A stretch of 6,936 nt of DNA from Chloroflexota bacterium. Lineage in GTDB: Bacteria; Chloroflexota; Dormibacteria; Aeolococcales; Aeolococcaceae. The notes under the pieces were generated by a model, which worked only from the letters and a program-made list of their open reading frames with translations, was not told the DNA's origin and did not search any database. Location: positions 1 through 6,936 of the forward strand of contig DNAU01000179.1 of assembly GCA_003491925.1 (NCBI GenBank). The letters are read 5' to 3'. The first letter of the stretch is position 1; each line of letters starts with the position of its first letter. The position numbers were made by a program, and so were the translations under genes. Positions 5,346 through 6,936 of the stretch are shown piece after piece.

Positions 5346-6305
5346 ATGAGGGCGGTTGTCCACGATAGGTACGGACCCCCTGACGTGCTGCGTCTCGAGG
5401 AGGTCGCGCAGCCCGTTCCCCGGGACCACGAGGTCCTCGTCAGAGTCCACGCGACGACTGTCAACAGGACGGACACGGGACTTCGAAGCGGCACGCCCTT
5501 CGCGGCTCGATTCGTCAGCGGGCTACGCCGGCCGAGGCGGCGAATCCTCGGCACCGAGTTTGCCGGAGAGGTTGCCGGCGCGGGCGCAGCCGTGACCGAG
5601 TTCCAGATCGGCGATCGCGTCTTCGGGTTGAATCCGTGGAGGTTCGGCGCGCACGCGGAGTGCGTGTGCGTTCCGGAAAGTGCTCCAATCGCCCACAAGC
5701 CTGACGAGATCACCTTTGACGAGGCGGCGGCCATCTACGACGGCGCGCTCCTCGCCCAGATGAACCTGAGGCGCGCGGGGCTGCGCAGCGGCCAGCGCGT
5801 GCTCATCTATGGAGCCTCGGGGTCCATCGGCACCGCTGCCGTGCAGCTCACAGCGGCGGTTGGCGCGCACATCACGGCGGTGTGCAACACCAGGAACCTA
5901 GGGGTCGTGAAGGGGCTCGGTGCAGATGAGGTCATCGACTACACGGAGCAGGACTTCACCGATAACGGCCACGCGTACGACATCGTGTTCGACGCTGTCG
6001 GCAAGCACTCCTTCAAACGGTGCCGCGGGTCATTGCGGCCAGGCGGCGTCTACATCGGGACGGACGGGCTGCGCAACGTGCTCATGGCCTTGGCGCCCGT
6101 CCACGTCAGTGGCCTGAGCACGGTGATGGTGATACCGCCGCGGTACTCGAGGAAGGACGCCGTGCTCATCAAGGAGCTGATCGAAGCGGGAAGGTATCGC
6201 GCGGTCATCGATCGCTCCTACCCGCTGGAGGACGTGATCGAGGCGACGAGGTACGTCGAAACCGAGCAGAAGACGGGGAACGTGGTGCTGAGAGTGATCG
6301 AGTGA
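5346..6305 (+). CDS. zinc-free medium-chain dehydrogenase/reductase, quinone oxidoreductase-like
   Basis: A 319-residue MDR-superfamily NAD(P)H-dependent oxidoreductase, probably cytosolic, reducing a quinone or an activated double bond. The N-terminal GroES-like domain (about 1-125) begins MRAVVHDRYGPPDVLRLEE and includes HEVLVRVHATTVNRTD (28-43), LGTEFAGEVAGAG (68-80) and IGDRVFGL (88-95). The Rossmann domain carries the cofactor loop YGASGSIGTAAVQ (155-167), GADEVIDY (192-199) and DIVFDAVG (212-219). The C-terminus GNVVLRVIE is typical. The cysteine and histidine zinc ligands of alcohol dehydrogenases are absent (NRTDTG at the first site), placing it with quinone oxidoreductase/YhdH-type members. 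Length is normal. Third codon positions are looser than in neighbours, with about eighteen A/T endings in the first eighty codons, which may indicate a different origin. It stands alone, convergent with 5S rRNA. The exact substrate cannot be told. Confidence 0.93.
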   Translation: MRAVVHDRYGPPDVLRLEEVAQPVPRDHEVLVRVHATTVNRTDTGLRSGTPFAARFVSGLRRPRRRILGTEFAGEVAGAGAAVTEFQIGDRVFGLNPWRFGAHAECVCVPESAPIAHKPDEITFDEAAAIYDGALLAQMNLRRAGLRSGQRVLIYGASGSIGTAAVQLTAAVGAHITAVCNTRNLGVVKGLGADEVIDYTEQDFTDNGHAYDIVFDAVGKHSFKRCRGSLRPGGVYIGTDGLRNVLMALAPVHVSGLSTVMVIPPRYSRKDAVLIKELIEAGRYRAVIDRSYPLEDVIEATRYVETEQKTGNVVLRVIE

Positions 6306-6437
6306 CCACCACGCGGAAGGCGGCCTCACGTGTCAAGACGTCCCCCGCTGATCTGAAGCGGCCCAAGCGCCGTGCTACCCGCCACCGATCAGTTGCCCGC
6401 TCGGATGCGTATTCAAGGTGTCCAGAAATACCCTTAA
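6306..6437. other. intergenic region between the oxidoreductase gene and 5S rRNA
   Basis: This gap lies between two convergent transcription units. It contains complementary six-base arms CTGATC (6349-6354) and GATCAG (6388-6393) around a GC-rich interior, but no hairpin followed by a T-run on either strand. No gene or tRNA is seen. Termination of the rRNA operon may rely on the pyrimidine-rich tail immediately after 5S or on Rho. Confidence 0.4.
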
Positions 6438-6439
6438 CG

Positions 6440-6580
6440 AAGAAAGAGATACTCGGCAATGACCTACTCTCCCACCCCGTTGCCAGGGCAGTACCATCGG
6501 CGCTGGTGGGCTTAACTGCTGTGTTCGGGATGGGAACAGGTGTCTCCCCACCGCTATGGTCACCGAATATCTCCTTTCTT
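6440..6580 (-). repeat. inverted repeat forming the 5S rRNA precursor stem
   Basis: The flanks of 5S extend its terminal helix. AAGAAAGAGATACTCGG (6440-6456) is complementary to CCGAATATCTCCTTTCTT (6563-6580) over 17 pairs, with one bulged base and one G-U pair. In the transcript this forms a long stem enclosing 5S rRNA, the expected substrate for RNase III or RNase M5/E-type maturation. The strand after the stem is pyrimidine-rich. Confidence 0.7.
6451..6567 (-). rRNA. rrf: 5S ribosomal RNA
   Basis: The minus strand reads a complete 5S rRNA of about 117 bases, starting near ATTCGGTGACCATAGCGG. It contains the conserved TTCCCATCCCGAACAC and AGTTAAGCCC segments of helices II and III, then CGCCGATGGTACTG and GGGGTGGGAGAGTAGGTC, and ends near CATTGCCGAGT. 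The ends pair as helix I. It lies 140 bases after 23S on the same strand, the usual 23S-5S order. Exact ends are set from helix I and may be off by one or two bases. Confidence 0.95.
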
Positions 6581-6658
6581 GCAAAAGAAGAATCAAGTCT
6601 GCGTCTGAGAGCCATGAACGGCTCCGGATCCATCACGTCAGGCGAATCACGATCGCGC

Positions 6659-6678
6659 CGGCGGCCCGAAGGCCGCCG
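6659..6678 (-). other. stable UUCG hairpin in the 23S-5S spacer
   Basis: CGGCGGCC (6659-6666) and GGCCGCCG (6671-6678) are perfect complements around a 4-base loop. In the minus-strand transcript the loop is UUCG closed by a C-G pair, a known exceptionally stable tetraloop. There is no T-run after it, so it is not a canonical terminator. It may insulate 23S from 5S folding or guide processing. A weaker 5-bp hairpin lies at 6609-6624. Confidence 0.6.
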
Positions 6679-6707
6679 CCCTGCGCTGCGCTGAAAAGTG
6701 GGATAGA

Positions 6708-6936
6708 AAGGTCAAGCCCTCGACCGATTAGTACCGCTCAGCTCAAGGGGTTGCCCCCCTTACACCTGCGGCCTATCAACCAGCTGGTCTTGCTGGGGTC
6801 TTACCCGGTTATTCCGGTGGGAGATCTTATCTTGGGGTGGGCTTCGCACTTAGATGCTTTCAGCGCTTATCCCATCCGGACATAGCTACCCGGCGGTGCT
6901 CTTGGCAGAACAACCGGTGCACCAGCGGTCCGTCCA
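6708..6936 (-). rRNA. rrl: 23S ribosomal RNA, 3' end (partial)
   Basis: The minus strand carries the last ~229 bases of 23S rRNA. Recognisable landmarks, given on the plus strand, are GATTAGTACCGCTCAGCTC (near the 3' terminus), ACTTAGATGCTTTCAGCG and TATCCCATCCGGACATAGC, all typical of domain VI and its approach. The 3' end is placed at about 6708, where the transcript ends GGGCTTGACCTT, the segment that pairs with the 23S 5' end in the precursor. The gene continues beyond the right edge. Confidence 0.96.

Noticed and set aside
6349..6393. CTGATC/GATCAG arms as the rRNA or oxidoreductase terminator
   Set aside because: The arms are only six bases with a 33-base interior that pairs poorly, and no T-run follows on either strand.
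6020..6694. 224-codon plus-strand frame running from the oxidoreductase into 5S rRNA
   Set aside because: It overlaps the real oxidoreductase frame and crosses the 5S gene, and the translation has no domain signature.
1..6936. Mobile element, CRISPR, defence or phage genes
   Set aside because: No transposase, integrase, terminal inverted repeats, regularly spaced repeats or defence-protein motifs were found in any frame.

Overview
This is a high-GC bacterial window made of ordinary chromosomal housekeeping and metabolic genes. GC content is roughly two thirds or more by eye, and it is lower only in the rRNA genes at the right end. No phage, transposon, CRISPR array or defence locus is visible. 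The L28 protein carries two CxxC pairs, the tRNA encodes its CCA, and several genes look leaderless (a TANNNT-like box 7-9 bases before the start and no Shine-Dalgarno). Together these suggest a high-GC Terrabacteria-type lineage such as Chloroflexota, Dormibacterota or Actinomycetota. That placement is inference; the partial 23S rRNA would settle it.

Layout, left to right. Positions 1-64 (-) may hold the first 21 codons of a divergent gene. rpmB (ribosomal protein bL28) lies at 219-407 (+) and converges on a run of minus-strand genes. These are rlmN (23S rRNA/tRNA m2A methyltransferase, 466-1644), folE (GTP cyclohydrolase I, 1969-2556), a class III PLP aminotransferase (2660-4030), tRNA-Leu(GAG) (4074-4160) and a small class I SAM methyltransferase-like protein (4243-4917). 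A gene-poor stretch of about 410 bases follows. Next comes a plus-strand zinc-free medium-chain dehydrogenase/quinone oxidoreductase (5346-6305). It converges on the 3' end of an rRNA operon on the minus strand: 5S rRNA (6451-6567) and the last ~229 bases of 23S rRNA (6708-6936, running off the window).

The genes do not form one pathway. rpmB, rlmN, tRNA-Leu and the rRNA genes all serve translation, and RlmN modifies 23S rRNA. folE starts folate/pterin synthesis. The aminotransferase, methyltransferase and oxidoreductase cannot be assigned a substrate from sequence. Most minus-strand genes are separated by 80-320 bases with their own putative -10 boxes, so they look like single transcription units rather than an operon. 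The closest pair is tRNA-Leu and the aminotransferase, 43 bases apart.

I found no convincing new biological system. The points most worth checking are the repeated leaderless-promoter pattern, a lipoprotein-like remnant between rlmN and folE, an altered PLP-site motif in the aminotransferase, and two RNA structures around 5S rRNA: a UUCG-capped hairpin and a long precursor stem.
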